A stretch of DNA of 64,000 nt from Blastomussa wellsi (Eukaryota > Cnidaria > Anthozoa > Scleractinia > Plerogyridae): the NCBI GenBank assembly GCA_947652115.1, contig OX393569.1, positions 18,330,650-18,394,649 on the forward strand, given 5' to 3'. The notes beneath the pieces are model-generated. The model searched no databases and had not been told where the DNA came from. It worked only from the letters and a program-made list of their open reading frames with translations. Every line of letters begins with the position of its first letter. Position 1 is the stretch's first letter. Positions 38,901 through 53,900 of the stretch are shown in pieces. Position numbers and translations under genes: made by a program.

Positions 38901-41900
38901 ACAAAACAACACGGAATAAATGAATTAGATTATTTTTGTAGTAATCTTAGTCCTCAAGCTTCGTTCACGTCCTAATTTGGAATAAAAGGGAAACATCGGA
39001 TGATCAGGGACTGCAATTTGATGGCCGCTCTCCTATCGGAAGCAAACCTTTCTAGATACGATCCATTTTTATAACCGGCAACTTCATTGGCTCTTCATAG
39101 TATCCCAAATCTGATTGGTGTAGCTAGTGACGTGCATACATGAATCGCTCGCTCACTGAGTCACTCGATGTATAGTCTGACGACGCGTAAGTAGTATTTT
39201 TTTATACTTACTGCAGCTATAAAAATTGACTACCTGCACAAGCCCTTCTCTTGATAATCCTGACGACAGATCCTAAGTTCTTGAAATCAGCAGTGAACAC
39301 ATTCCTCCTGTTAGCTGACATCTGCAGAAGTTGTCCCATACTGTATCGTTTGCCGACTCCAAAGGACAGAATTCGTACACCTCTTCGCCGAATGCTCACA
39401 GCAGGACGAAGGACATTGTCGTAAGATCGACCATCGGTCATTACAATCAAGACCTTGTTTCTTCGCCTGCTGGAACGTAGGACCCTTTGGTAAGTGTACT
39501 TTAATGCGTAGCCTGTTTTGGTCCCTCCACCTGTGTACCGAATGCGGCCGATCGCTCGTAGCAGAGAGCGTCGATTGGTGTAACGGTTGAAGCCGAAACT
39601 CTTGGAAGGACGCGATGAATAAAGCACGACAGCAAATCGGGTGAAGCTTCTCGAGATAGTGAATACCCGCGCCATGTTTCTCACAAAAGCGAGGCAACGG
39701 CGAAAGTTTGTACGCCCAACACTTCCGGAAGCGTCGATGACGAAAGCCAGATCGATTCTGGCTGGGCAAACTGAAAGACAAAGGAGAAGTTTCAAATAAG
39801 CGAAACATGGAATCAAGTAGGTGCGCTTTTATGGACTCTCTCAGCGGAGTATCAGTTGTGACTGAGTGTGGTAAGTAAGGCGGGCCCAATTGGTAAAGGT
39901 GGATCGTTGATCCCCACGAGAAGAAAATCGCTCATTGGGCTCAGTCTGCAGCTCTCACAACAAATCAAGAAAACTCACTAAAAGGTGTTTACATTAATTA
40001 AGAAATACCTTTTCCACCAGGGTATGGACGGATGGGAGGCCTGGGCCGGGGTCTGGGCCTTGGTCGAGGTGGCCTGGGCCGTGGCGGCCGTGGAGGTGGA
40101 ACTGTAAGACGAAAAAAAGAAAGAAAAGTTGGGAAACTATTCTATTTATTCGAAGCATATTGTCAAGATAATTTAAGATATTAAATGAGAAGTTCCACAT
40201 TTTTACTGAGGCGAGTTTTACCTAACAACTGGACGAACGCAAAGTATATAAAATGTGAGGATCAAACTAAAATCTAATCGTGTTAGCTTAGGAAATGTAT
40301 AACGCTATACAAATTCGAATGGAATTGTTCAGGTAGCAGCTATCGCGAGGTCTGACATGAATGGTCGCCGAGAGGACAATAGAACAAATAAAAAGGAACA
40401 ATGCCCCTAGTCCCGAAAAGAAACGAAACGGATGACCATTAGAACTACAAGCTAACGAGAGCTGCTGCTCAAGGGAATGAAGTATCCCATAAAATGTCAC
40501 AGTGTAGTTAATTACTTAACAGTATCCTTCATAGGTGTCTTTTTCACACATGCAGTACAAACAACAACAACAACAAAAAAATACAAGACAAAGGAAAAAA
40601 TACATTAAACCGACAACTACCTCTCTTAAAGCATCTCGTTCGCCTCGCAACGATCTGCCCGGCCTTTAAAGCCTTCTTGTACACTTGCATACAGGAAATG
40701 CTTCCTTGGAAGTATCTCCTGTCTCCAACTCGGGCACCCATTCTAACAGGGTAATTAGTAGCTAATCTTATACGCCCGATACGTCGCGAGGCAACAAATC
40801 TGTTTTTAACAAACAGTCGTGCAATTCCAGTGCGGTAATCGTATGTAGCACCGACATATTCCCAAGCCCGATATCGAACTGTGCGACTTGTTACCGCGGG
40901 TGTAAAACGCCGCCCTCTTCGACGCGTAAAGCGTACAAACAGCGTTCTAGGTGAGACCATCCATAAGTGCACGCCCCAGCCGTTTGGCATGTAGTTGAAG
41001 ATTGGTCCAGCACGTCCGTAATGTTTAATCCACGCCAGGAGCGTAATCGATCGCCTCGTGTCTAGTCTACCGCGATTCGGGAACTGGATGAAGCTGTTGG
41101 CTCGACCGTAAAACGTCGTTGCCGTCCCGGTCACGCCGTCGGGACCTCGCGTGTTCCTGACATAGCCCCGTCTTCCTGGCGGGTTACCATTGGTGCTGAC
41201 GTCTCTGCCGCGTGTGGAGGAACTGAGAGGATAGACTGCACCGGCGCGGCCAACGGCTGTGGGACAAAAATAAACTTAGCCACGGGATAGGACAAGGAGA
41301 CAAACAAACCATGCATTCTTCCAAAACTGCTAGCAATAAAAATTGCATTAAAAACAGGAAGCAAAGAAAATTACACCTAAGGAAACAAGGGAAAAAACAT
41401 TGAGTAATGAAAAGTACTATAATATAATTTAAAAACATACCAGCAGGTTTTCCAGGTTTCGTTGGTCTAGCTGGCTTGGCAGCTGCAAAGAATGAACGAA
41501 ATGGCGCTTTCATTCACTAACAACTAACCCCCCAAAAATGATGCTTTCTGTTAGTGCTCAGAAGCGAGATAGAATGTTCGTGGAATTTCACGGCTGAGCA
41601 TAACCGCGTCTAATGCAACTTGGTTTCAGCTAACAAAACCCCAGCTTTTCATAGTCTAATATAATTAGAGACTGTCGAGAGAAGAAGGCCAGAAATAGGA
41701 CTCTGAAGTATATTCCAAAGTACATGCATTTTATGAAGAACAACAGATGAACTTGCACCTATGCTTGGAGGATAACTGGCATCGTAGCAATGGCGTGGCT
41801 ATCACGAGGTTGGTGCGGATACTTTTGACAAATAATTCTCTTTTCGAAGAGCACTTATATACTTCTAGTTGCATCATTACTATGCGCATTACGCGCTTTC

Positions 41901-44900
41901 ACTAATATTTAAACAGGATATCTTTCTTCCTTTCCGCTATTCCTTACCTTTACAAGCCTTCTGCTTGATAGCCCGTACCACAGATCCAAGGTTACGGAAG
42001 TCAGCTGTGAAGACATTTCTGCGACTACCAGTCATCTGTAACAGCTGTCGCATGTTGTACCGTTTACCAATTCCAAGTGAAAATACTTTCACTCCACGAC
42101 TGCGCAGTAAGGTGGCAGGACGCCTTACACCATCTTGTGACCGACCGTCGGTCATCACTATCAGGACCTTAGATCGCCCTCTTCGGGAGGCGGACAGGAG
42201 GCGAGAGTAGGCATAGGACAGTGCTGCTCCAGTTCTGGTGCCTCCTCTGGGGTATCGGATTCTATCAATGGTTCGGAGTATGCTATTTACGCCGCGATTT
42301 TGGTTGAAGCTGAGTACTAACTGTGATCGCGAGGAATATAAAACGATGCCGACCCGTACGTAACGTCTTGATACTGTGAACGAGCGAACCATGTTTTTGA
42401 CGAAGCGGAGGCATCGCTTGAAGTTTCCTCTGCCGTAAGCTTCGATACTGCCAGAGCCATCGATGACGAAAGCCAAGTCAATTTGAGCGCGACAAACTAG
42501 GAGGAAGATGAACATTTATTTATCAGTAACAACTCGTATTGCATACGTTTGATGAAACCCTTTCACCAATTTAGACCTATATTTTCTCTAACCTATTTCA
42601 GAACTGACCCAAAACCCTACCCAGATACCACTTTGCTTTACGCAAATCTTTTAGAACGGCTTCAACTTCCCGTTGTTTTTTTCTGAACATTATACATTTA
42701 TATCTCACTTTTCGAGTGTTGAATAGCAACAATTTTTTCACTTCTGAACAAACGCACAAAAATCGCACGATCTCAGAGCAAAATGGCCAAAATATACACC
42801 CTATTTTGTGCCAGAAACGCCCCACAAACGGCACCTCTCGGCCCCCCGCATATACTTATATAAGGGAATAGTCCCCTTATGGGTGTTTTAATAGTGAGCA
42901 CTTTTTGTTAAGGTTTGCAGGAACCCACTAATAAATTGTTATTAAATTCTAATAAATTGTTTAACTCTTTATAATTATCAGCATTGAATAGCTTATTAAT
43001 TTTAGACTAAGATTGACAACTAAACTTTGCACATCCCCGGGAAGAACTTAACATGCAGAACACATCCTTACCTCGTCCACCTGGAATAGGAGGGCGGGGC
43101 CTAGGCCCGGGTCGGGGTCTGGGTCCTGGCCTTGGGCGTGGCCTCGGTTTTGGACGGGGTCGAACTGCTGACAATAAAAAGGTCTACTGGTCAGGTGACC
43201 ATGGCAAACTTTACATGAACTAACTTTACAATGGTGTAATGTGGTTTGACAGATTGATCCTCGGCTCCGTAAATAGAAACGTTACGATTTACGTGTCGGC
43301 ATAACCGAGTATCCGGCGCTATCATAAATAACGGGATCAAGAGGCTAGGGGAAGGCTATGCTGACAGAAATGTCCCTGGCTCTCCAGGTTGGAGGTTGGG
43401 CATAGGACAAATCTCCCCATTATTTCATTACGGAAATCGAATAGAGTTAGAATATGCCTAAACCGTGTGTAACAGTGTCATTTTGGCGCATAAAAAATGG
43501 TAGCGGCCTCGTTTAGTGTTTGCAAAAATGTCATAATAGTGAAAAAAGGAAAAACATTCTCTCTGCGTAAAGGAGAGTTTAGCTGATACTTATACGATCA
43601 CTGTCAGCAAACTAAACCAGGACAAGAAAGGTTCTAAATAAAGCTAATATGTTTTTTTAGTATTTCGCTACAAACTTGAAATCAAATCTCGTATACGTAT
43701 AGCTGCAATTGTACTTAAATCAACAATTAACCATTACATGGACATTGCCATTTTTGACTGACCTTTTCTGAAGCATCTGGTTTTGCGAGCAAGTATCTGT
43801 CTTCTCGTCAGGGCCATTGGGTAGACCTGCATACACGAGATACGTCCAACGAAGAACCTCGAATCACCAAGACGTGCGCCCATTCTGACAGGGTAGTTAG
43901 TAGCCAATCGTATTCTTCCGATATACTTTTTCCTCACAAATCGATTCTGGACAAACAGCCGAGCTTGTCCTGATCTTCCGTCATACGTCGCAGCAACAAG
44001 CTGCCATCGATTAGGTCTGACTCGCCTGCTTATCACTGCTTTGGTGAAACGGCGTCCTCTTCGACGCGTAAACCGCGCAAACAGCGTTCTTGGGGAGATC
44101 ATCCAGAAGTGTACGCCCCAGCCGTTTGGCATGTAGTTGAAGATGGGTCCTGCGCGTCCTTGGTGATAAATCCACGCCATAAGAGTTATGGCGCGTTTAG
44201 TGTCCAGCTTCCCACGATTTGGAAATTGGAGATAGCTGTTGGATTTGCCAAGGAACTGGTACGAGCCGTCGCGTGTTCTGTCAGGTCCTGGCGCGGTCCT
44301 AACGTTGCTTAAGATTGCCGTTGGATTCTTACTCAAGCTGATATCACGCCCTTTCACTCCGCCATTCAGGGGATAAATGGCAACGGCACGCACTGAGTGA
44401 GAAAAACAAAAGATTTCTTTAGACGATGAATCCAAAATGTATGGCAATTGTCTCAGTATATCGTTCGCTGGTATTTCGTGTCTCATTTTTGTCTTTTCAG
44501 CCGCCGTTTTTGGCGCTTTTGTAATAGTTGTTGTGTTGCTAAAGGTCAGGCTGCGTGGCTCGGCTTGGCATGGCTAATCCAAGCGTTCTGATTACTTCGT
44601 TCTTGGTCAGAATTTTGCCACACAGACCATGTGTACGAAAACGGGTAAATTCCGTGAATTATTCATTTGTTTTCGAAAGCCGACAAATTCAAATTTGAAA
44701 CTAAAACTGTGGAAAGTAAACTTGTACAACCCTCGCACTCGGTTAGTAAGAGGTTAGTATTTCTTTCAGTTGTTCATTAGTTTGTATCGAAGTGATTCCC
44801 ACTGGGGCATTCGGTTTAGCTAAGCGAAAGAAATGAAATTCCGATTTTATGCATCCAGCGGTTCAAATGCATATAACTTACAGATGGTTCACAAGTACAT

Positions 44901-47900
44901 ATAACTTACAAATGGTAAAGTTTACCTGGTTGGCGTGGCCTAACAGGTTTTGGACCAACTGGTTTTACGGGTTTGGCTCCTGGTTCTGGATGGGACAACA
45001 AACAAACAAAAGACAGTCACACCAGTACAAACATGGTATTATAACGACCTAAAATGTTTCAATGAGAGGTCCATTGGTAATATCACTTGATAACAGCGAT
45101 CTTAGCCTCATGCCGAAAAAAAAAACCTGCAACAACCTTGGCGATGTAATCAGTGCCATGATTTATTTTTAGTAAGTGACTTGAACTTAGTTTACACGTT
45201 AAAATTAAAAGCCGGAATGGGAATTGACAAGATAGCCTGCGGACACAGACGGATTTCCGGCTTTTGTTTCACGACGCCGCTATTGAGAAGAAGGATTCGA
45301 GGTATTTATACCTCCCTTTCAAGATACGGGTAAGAGCAAATTGAATTCAGCTGACACAAATCAAAACAGGGACCTGGTCTACAAAATGATGATTGTTAAA
45401 GTTTACTTACCCGAGCATATACGGCTCACGATTTTACGGGCAGCCGTTCGCAGGGTTGCAAACTTAGAGGTGAAGACATGCCTGGGTGTTCCCGCAATCT
45501 TGCCCAACTGCCGTCGGCTGTACTTGAGACCTATTCCAAGCGCGTATATGGAGACACCAGTTCGACGGAGTCTTCTGGAAGGGACGATAACATCATCGTA
45601 CGAAATACCATCGGTCATGACAATCAACACCTTCTTTCGTCCGGGGTGGGGATGGGGCTGGAACAAGTATCGGGTAGCCCTCCTGATGGCCAAACCAGCC
45701 CGAGTTCCGCCGTTGATGTAAGGGATCTTTTGAACGGCGTTCATGACTTCACGCCGGGAGAAGTAAGTGTCAAATTGGAACACGGGCTCAGGTCTGCTAG
45801 CGAACACGACCACGCCGACATGCGTTCCGCGTCTGGAAATAAGGAAGCTACCCGCCACTTCCTTGACGAAGTCTTTGACGCGCTGGAAGTTTCCTTTACC
45901 GTACATCTCGATGCTGCCAGAAGCGTCGACAAGGAAGCCAATATCGACCTTGGCTTTGCACACTGTGAAGGAATGGAAGAGTAAGAGGACAGTCGCGTTG
46001 TAGTCGTTAATTACTACCATTTGCAGTGGATTTGAAATAATTATCTCTAAATGAATCCAAATAAAAAAATACATTTTAAAAGATGCATTTTACTATAACT
46101 TCAAAGATTCTCCCTTCGCTCCTTGCCTAATTTTCATTGACGATAAGCAGATAGACGCATGCCAGACGACGCCATCACGTGCGGATGTTGAAGTTAAACG
46201 TTGCCAAAGTGTTTACGGTTGAGCGATGTTAATACTTAATAACAGGGCAGAGCCATGAACACCTGACGTAATTTTGCTGCGAGTGTTAAGCGCTGGAATA
46301 TCTACAACAAATTTGGCTTCCGCACGACAAGAAATACGTAGTCGAGATATCACTGCGAAAACAATGGTATCGTTAATGGTGTGAGAATGCTTCCGCGTAC
46401 TTACTTGGTTTTCCTGGACGGAATGGCACTCCACCTGGAACGACTGGTCGACCGGGTGTTAGAGGACCTAGCAAAGAGAAACAGTTGTAAGTCAATAATG
46501 AAATCATACTTGCAAGTTTAACGGGTTAAATATACTTTTAGTTGAAAGGTATTCGGTGAGCGTTGAGCTGGAATACCTGTGCGTTATTGCTGTACGCATG
46601 TGTTAGCACTTGAAATAGTTCTGTAAATGTGTGCGTGGCTAGTAACTCAATAAATGAAATATTTGCTGGCGAATAGGATTTTTATGTTTTTCCCTGATGT
46701 TGAATTGTGTTGTTGCGTTACGGGTTGCGTGACAACATCCGGGCATGTGACGAGAGGCCATGGGGCTTAATCAAAGGATGTCCCCTCTAGGGGCATACGT
46801 TACTATTGCACAGTCAATTGCTGTCGCGTATAGTTAAGGTTTACCTTTCAAGAAACAACGCCTCTTTCGAGCTGCAATCTGCCTGGAACTCAAAGCCATC
46901 CCGTACACCTGCATACACGAGATCCTTCCACGGAAGAAGCGACTATCTCCTATCCGAGCCCCCATTCTGGCGGGATAATTCGTTGCCAATCTAAACCTTC
47001 CAATTCGCTTTCTTGCAACCATTCTGCTGTTAAGATACAATTTAGCAACGCCTGTCCTTCCATTGTACGAAGCGCCAACGTACTGCCAGCGTCTGCGTGC
47101 AACGCCGCGGTATTGAACGTGAGGGGTGAAGCGCCGTCTTCGTCGACGCGTGAAACGGACAAAGAGCGTGATAGGGGATGTCATCCAAAGGTGTACGCCC
47201 CAACCGTTTGGCATGTAGTTGAAAATGGGACCGGCATTACCCTCGTTATAAATCCATGCCAAAAGGGTGATAGATCGCTTTGTGTCCAGCTTCCCGTTGT
47301 TAGGGAACTCGATGTAACTGTTTGGCTTGCCCAAGAACTGCGTTGCAGTGTTGGGACGTCCGTCCGGACCAGGAGCTTGTCTGACATTACCAAGTTTTCC
47401 AGACGGATTGGAGAACACGCCAATGTCTCGTCCCTTTGTTCGATACGACAACGGGTACAACGCCATGGCACGCAGGTAACCTTTGAAATGAAACGTTTGA
47501 GTCATTCCTGAAAGATCGTAATGAGGTGCTTTGCGGAATCTGTGGCATTGATAAATGCACATTAAGGCAGACGAGGTACGCGCACTGATCGAAAACTTAA
47601 TAATGAATGATTGGCAGTGAACGGTTTGGAAAAAGAAAAACAGTCATGTATGTTACGAAGAGACCCTTAAATTTACCTGGGGTGCAAACGCTGATCGTGT
47701 GACGATTGTATATCAAACACAAATATGGATATTGCATGATTAGTGTGCACAACCCTGAAATAATGGTCCATAAATCCCTTGGCGTCCCGTCCCGGGAGCT
47801 AACAATATTTCTCTGCTACAGAAACCGAAGCAAATAGCCCGTCTGGTGAGTATAAGTTCGCTATTGTATATATTAAAATATTAGAACGAGTGAGATGTAC

Positions 47901-50900
47901 AAGAGTTTGGATGCTACGTTTCCTCATGGGGGAAAGGGGGGGGGGGGGGGTGGGTGGCCGGGAACGTTTTGTTACTTACGTGCTGGACGAGAAGGTTTTC
48001 CGGGTTTGCTGGGTTTGGCAGCACCTTAAAAGCAGTGATAAGAAATGTTACTGATAAGCGAGCCCTAATGCAGAACCTTTCAAATAGAAATGAGCATTAC
48101 TTCGTCGTCGTCGAAGTTCATTTCATTTCGATATCGAATGGTTTGCACCAGAACAGATCGGATGGATTCTGTTCATCATGGACTATCATAATAACTCATA
48201 TATTCGACTCCTAATCTGTCGCTATCATTACATACCACCTGTATCCCAACTGACTGCACCTGAGATCATTAATTTTTATCTCAATTCAGACCCCCAGATT
48301 TAAACCACGCTATCTCATTACATACACTAAAATATTCTTTATCGAAGTAGACATTTCTGTAAATAAATATAATCTATATACTGGTTCCTCGATTACTCGA
48401 TCGCATGAATAAATATATATTATGGTCCACCCTATATTATTTATAAGATGGTAAACACTTTAAAGGAGATGCGTCATAGTTTGTGCAATTTAGCAAATTC
48501 GACATCTGTCATCTGTCTCAATCTTCTCCATCCTTAGCCATCCTTGTTCCTTCAAGTTTGATTCAGCATGACCTCTTTGGTGATTTTCTTTCTTAGTATT
48601 GAGGTTTCCTAAATTTTAAGAGTAATTTGGTTCGTCCGGTTACCTTCGGTTAATTTCGTTCGGTTACCTGAGCACGCCTTGGTCTTGATAACCCTGACAA
48701 TCGATGGTAAATTCCTAAATCCGGCCGTGTAGACATGTCTCCGTGATGACGCTATCTGGAAGAGCTGGTTGATATTATATCGCTTGCCAATACCGACGGC
48801 TATTAACTCCACGCGCTTTCCTTTTAGCGCGCGGGCCGCTCCGCTTACGCGATCCTGGGAACGCCCATCCGTCATTACGATCATCACCTGCTTTCGGCTA
48901 CCGCGCCTTCGCCTAAACAAAACCCGCTGGGCATAGGACATTGCTAGCCCTGTCTTGGTACCACCTTTTGGGTATTTGATTTTGTCGATAGCTCTCAGGA
49001 TATCTCGCTTCCTGCTGTAGGTGTTGAAGCTAAATATAAGCCAAGGTCGGTACGAGAAGAGTACTATGCCGACACGAGTGAATCTCTTGGAGATCTTGAA
49101 GGAAGCAACCAATCTTTTTACAAAGTTGAGACAGCGTTTGAAATTCCCTCTACCATATGCCTCGATGCTTCCGGAACCGTCAATAACGAACGCCATGTCC
49201 AGCTTGGCCTGACAAACTGTAAAGAAATAGTTAACCGCGAGCAGTTAGCTGAAGAGAAATCAATTCATTTGCGCACATCCATAGGCAACAAACACGAGGC
49301 AAAGAACGATTAGCGATATAATTTATGGAAAGATCACTTGAGGAATTATAGCTTCATAAACAACTTCATCAACCGTTTTTACGACCGGGAAAAACACAAA
49401 CGCGTTTAAAAGAAAACCGTAGTGCCTACATTACTTAAATGGTAATCATCGTTAAAAGGTAGAGAATTGAATTAAAAAGGTACAAAAATACCTTTTCCAG
49501 CTGGACGAATTGGAACACTTGGAACGCCAGGGACGACGACTGGACCTGTTAAAAGAAAACGAGATTAGTTTGTGCCACTTTCGACAATGTAGATATCCAA
49601 GGATACCATGGACATTTTGGAAAAGAAGTTTAGTAACGTTAACGAAAAAAGTAACTTGAGTCTTGAGTCGAAAAACACGCGGCGCTTGACTAAGGCGCGT
49701 GCGCATCACGTCTTCTACTTACGGCTGTCTGGTCAAAATGAAAACCATGGCTCGTCTAGACTCTTCTGCTATGTCGCCGAAAGTTAGCAAAATTGTGCGA
49801 TTAGGGAAATAAATAGAACTTTAAAAAATGCATTATTAAATTCTTCTTTTATTTAGAACTGTCGTTAACAAACGATGCATACCTTTCCTAAAGCATCTCC
49901 TCTTTCGACGCAAGATCTGCCTTGCTTTAAGGGCCTGATCATACACCTGCATACAAGAGATTCGCCCTCGGAAATACCTTCTATCACCAACACGAGCTCC
50001 CATTCTAACAGGGTAGTTTGTCGCGAGCCTTATCCTTCCGATGTATTTACTCGCCGTGAACCTTCGATTTACAAACAACTTCGCTCGCCCTGTCCGCGCG
50101 TTGTACGTTGCACCGACATACTGCCACCGTCTAGGTATTACCCTCCTGCTTATAACCGCTTTGGTGAAGCGGCGTCTTCCACGACGCGTAAACCGTACAA
50201 ACAAAGTCTTCGGTGAAATCATCCAAAAATGCACGCCCCAGCCGTTCGGCATGTAATTGAAAATGGGTCCCGCGCGTCCTGTTTGATAGATCCACGCCAA
50301 GAGAGTGATGGATCGCTTCGTGTCTATCTTACCACGATTTGGAAATTCGATGTAACTGTTTGACCGACCAAAGAACTGGTAGGAGCCATAAGGTTTTCTA
50401 TCGGGGCCTGGAGCGAATCTAACGTTCCTGGGGATTCCTGGCGGATTTCCAAACAAACTGACATCGCGACCACGTGTTCGCGACGTCAGAGGGTACACAG
50501 CGGAGGCGCGTGCGGGACCTGAAAATGGCGGGAAAACGAAAAGCTAAGCGTCAACTCAACAAAGAAAGAACATGTAACAGCTACAACACCTAATCTATTA
50601 TACTAGTAAATCTAGAAAGTAAAGAAATTTGATATACATAGTTATTCTCGTGTTCATGTGAATACAACATAAAAATAACGCATTTAAGAATAACGCATGC
50701 ATTCAAATATCCAAGATGGTGACCGCGCGAATTGTTCCTAAACCAATATTTTAGCGTTAAGGCGGTGGCAAACGAGGACACATTGTTGCGGACACAAATG
50801 TTTCGCTGTTTGTAAGCGCGGAACCGTGTTGCGTACACAAATTCTGCACCGTAACGTTGAAGTAAACCGGGTGTAAAGTTGGCATTTAAGCCGCAACTTT

Positions 50901-53900
50901 AAGCGCTACCATAAAGTTGCTTAATTTTTTTTATTAACATACATATAGCAGTATTTGCAAAAAATATTAATCTACATAAAAATTTTAGTTTCTTTAAGCA
51001 AGCTTTAATATGAGTGTCAAGCTGGCAGAAAGGTCAGCGCTTAAGATGGCTTTACACCGTAGTAAAGACATCTTTTTGTCGACATTCCGCTGTTAGTAAA
51101 AGCAAGGAAACTGATTGAGTAAGCTAAACTTACGAGGAGGTCTCACTGGCGGTCGGGCTGTAGGCTTTATATAAGGGGGTCTGGCAGTAGGTTTAACAGC
51201 TGCAAACACAACCAAGAGTTGCAATAAGTAGATTGACAATAAGTGTATTGGGTATATGAAAGGTTTGGTGTTATCTAACAACGATGGCAAAAGTAAGAGG
51301 CAAATAATAGATAGTTCTTTTAGGGAAGTTCATTTTTGGGAAAACCAGAACAGAACGAAGAAACGAGAAAAGAAATAAAGAAACATACAATACATATAAT
51401 TGGTTGCAGAATGGCAAGTAGCTTGAAAGTAGCTTAAGAAGTCAGCTTTTAACACGGTCAAACATTTAAATTTTCATTATTCAACTTCAATTAAGGTTTT
51501 GTGCGCCTTCCTCCTTCCTTGGGAAAAAAAAGGAAAATGAAGGCCTAAGTGACTGGGGCGGATCTAGGGGGAGGGTGCGGGGGGGGGGGGGTGTGGGCAC
51601 CCCCTCCTGAGATGACCAGTGGCTTCCTAATACAGCTAGTAATCTGCTTACGTCACCCATCAGTTACGTCATTCCTTAGTGTTGCACCCCCTCCTGAAAA
51701 AAATCCTGGATCCGCCCCTGAGTTATGAACCTCACCTCCCCCAACCTTATTAAAGCAATAAAGGGTACAATTTAACTCTTTTACTTCCCCTCTTTCGAGC
51801 CAGAAAAGAGCTTATTTTAGTCATCCCTTTCCCTAGTTGCGCAAATGTGGATCCGCCACTAGCAATAACATACCTTTACAAGCTTTCGACTTAATCACCC
51901 GCACAATGTTCGGTAGATTCCTGAATCCCGCCACGTAAACATGTCTCCTGGTCGATGCTATTTGTATGAGTTGTCTAATATCATAATTCTTGCCGATACC
52001 AATAGCAAACGTCTCGATTCCTGCGCGATGTAGTGCCAGGGCTCGTCCACGCACTCGGTCACCGGATCTTCCGTCAGTCATCACTACTAATACGGGCTTT
52101 CGCCTCCTGCGCCTGCCTCTAAACAGATACCGCTGAGCATACGACAAAGCGTAGCCTGTTCTTGTCCCTCTCCGGAAGTACGGTATGCGGTCAATGGCTT
52201 TCATGAGAAGTCTTTTATTGTTGTATCTGTTGAACCCAAACACTTTTCGTGCCCTGCTGGAGTAGACAACAGCTCCTACGCGGGTGTATTTTCTTGAGAT
52301 TTTAAATGAAGCAACTAATCTCTTCACGAAGTCGAGACAACGTTTGAAGTTTCCTCTGCCGGAGGCCTCGATGCTTCCGGACGCGTCGATGACAAACGCC
52401 AGGTCAATCTTGGCTATGCAAACTGTAGAACAAAGGCGAAATAAAACGATCAACAGTTATGTCACGTGTGATAGTTATATGGCATGATCATTAGAGTTTT
52501 TTAAGTGTTTGTCAGAAAAGCAAGGTGTAGGGAAATTTACGATTTCGATTCATTGAAACGCTACCACAGAAAGCTATAATAATATTATCATTTTTATTGT
52601 TTTAGTGCTACAGCATTAGTATTGTGATGTGCTTGAGGAGGTAGGGTACAATATTTAATTCATATTTGACGTTGTATAAAACTGCTATGTTTTAAGAACA
52701 TAACAAAAACATCAAAAAACAAACAAGCAAACGAAAACGCAAACAGGTCATTCTCAACAACAAAACAATAGGCCATTTTACAGTTCTGTGCTTAGTTACC
52801 AAGCCTTTGAGTGGAATTGAGGCTGAAGGTGACCTTGCATAGATACAAACTCTCTTGCTTTTGATATGTAAATCGTTTTGTTGTTATGCTAAACAGTTTC
52901 TGGTCTCTATCATGACAAGGTCACCCTGAGCCTCGCTTTCATACAGAGGCCTGGTTACATTTCACAGAACTGTAAAATGGACTATTAGGATGTTTGCGGG
53001 AAGAATAGAAGACAGATTGAATCTTTAACAGTAAATTAAACTAGAATCAATTCGGCCAATTTTTAAAGTTGCGACACTCCAGACATAGTTCCCTTAACGA
53101 ATAAGGTTTGCAAATGACACGATAAAGGGATGCAATAAACAGGCCTCTTTTTTAGTCAGGAAAATACACGTTTTTCTCAATTAACGCTGGAGCAGCAAAA
53201 AGAAGCAAGGAGAAACAAACAGTTGTCACCTGGTCCAGCTGGGCGAATGACTGGTGGCACAATCACAGGACCTGGAACAACAATAAAAAAAAGTCTTGAA
53301 AATCTTTCGTTTTTTTTGCCCAACGAAACAAAGAACGTTTTTGCTACATAACAATTAATTAACTGATAGCTTCTGAGATAACAATTAGAGTCCCCAAATA
53401 GAAGGCCTCATTAGGCACGCTGAAATATTTTGACACATAGATCTAGATAAAGTTTATGATGACGATGAATCAGCTTCCTGTAACTAACAAAGATAACTCC
53501 AAAATAATTTGTGGATAAGAAATAAAACCTTTCAGTGGCTGTCATTGCATTAGCAATTTTGTTTAAAAAGAAGTGTTAATAGCTTCTCTACTCGAGAAAA
53601 TTGCGTATGTGTTACCTCGTGTGAAACATCTCTTTTTACGTCGCAGAATCTGCGATGACGTCAAGGGTTCATCATACACCTGCATACAAGAGATGCGTCC
53701 AAGGTAGTAACGCTTATCGCCAACACGGGCCCCCATTCGGACAGGATAGTTTGTGGCCAATCGTATTCTTCCAATGCATCTGCTCGCTACGAAACGCCTG
53801 TTGACGAACAACTTAGCGATTCCAGTTCTACCATCGTACATTGCTCCTGCGAACTGCCATCGGCGAGGTGAGACGCTCCGGCTAGTCACAGCTGCGGTGA

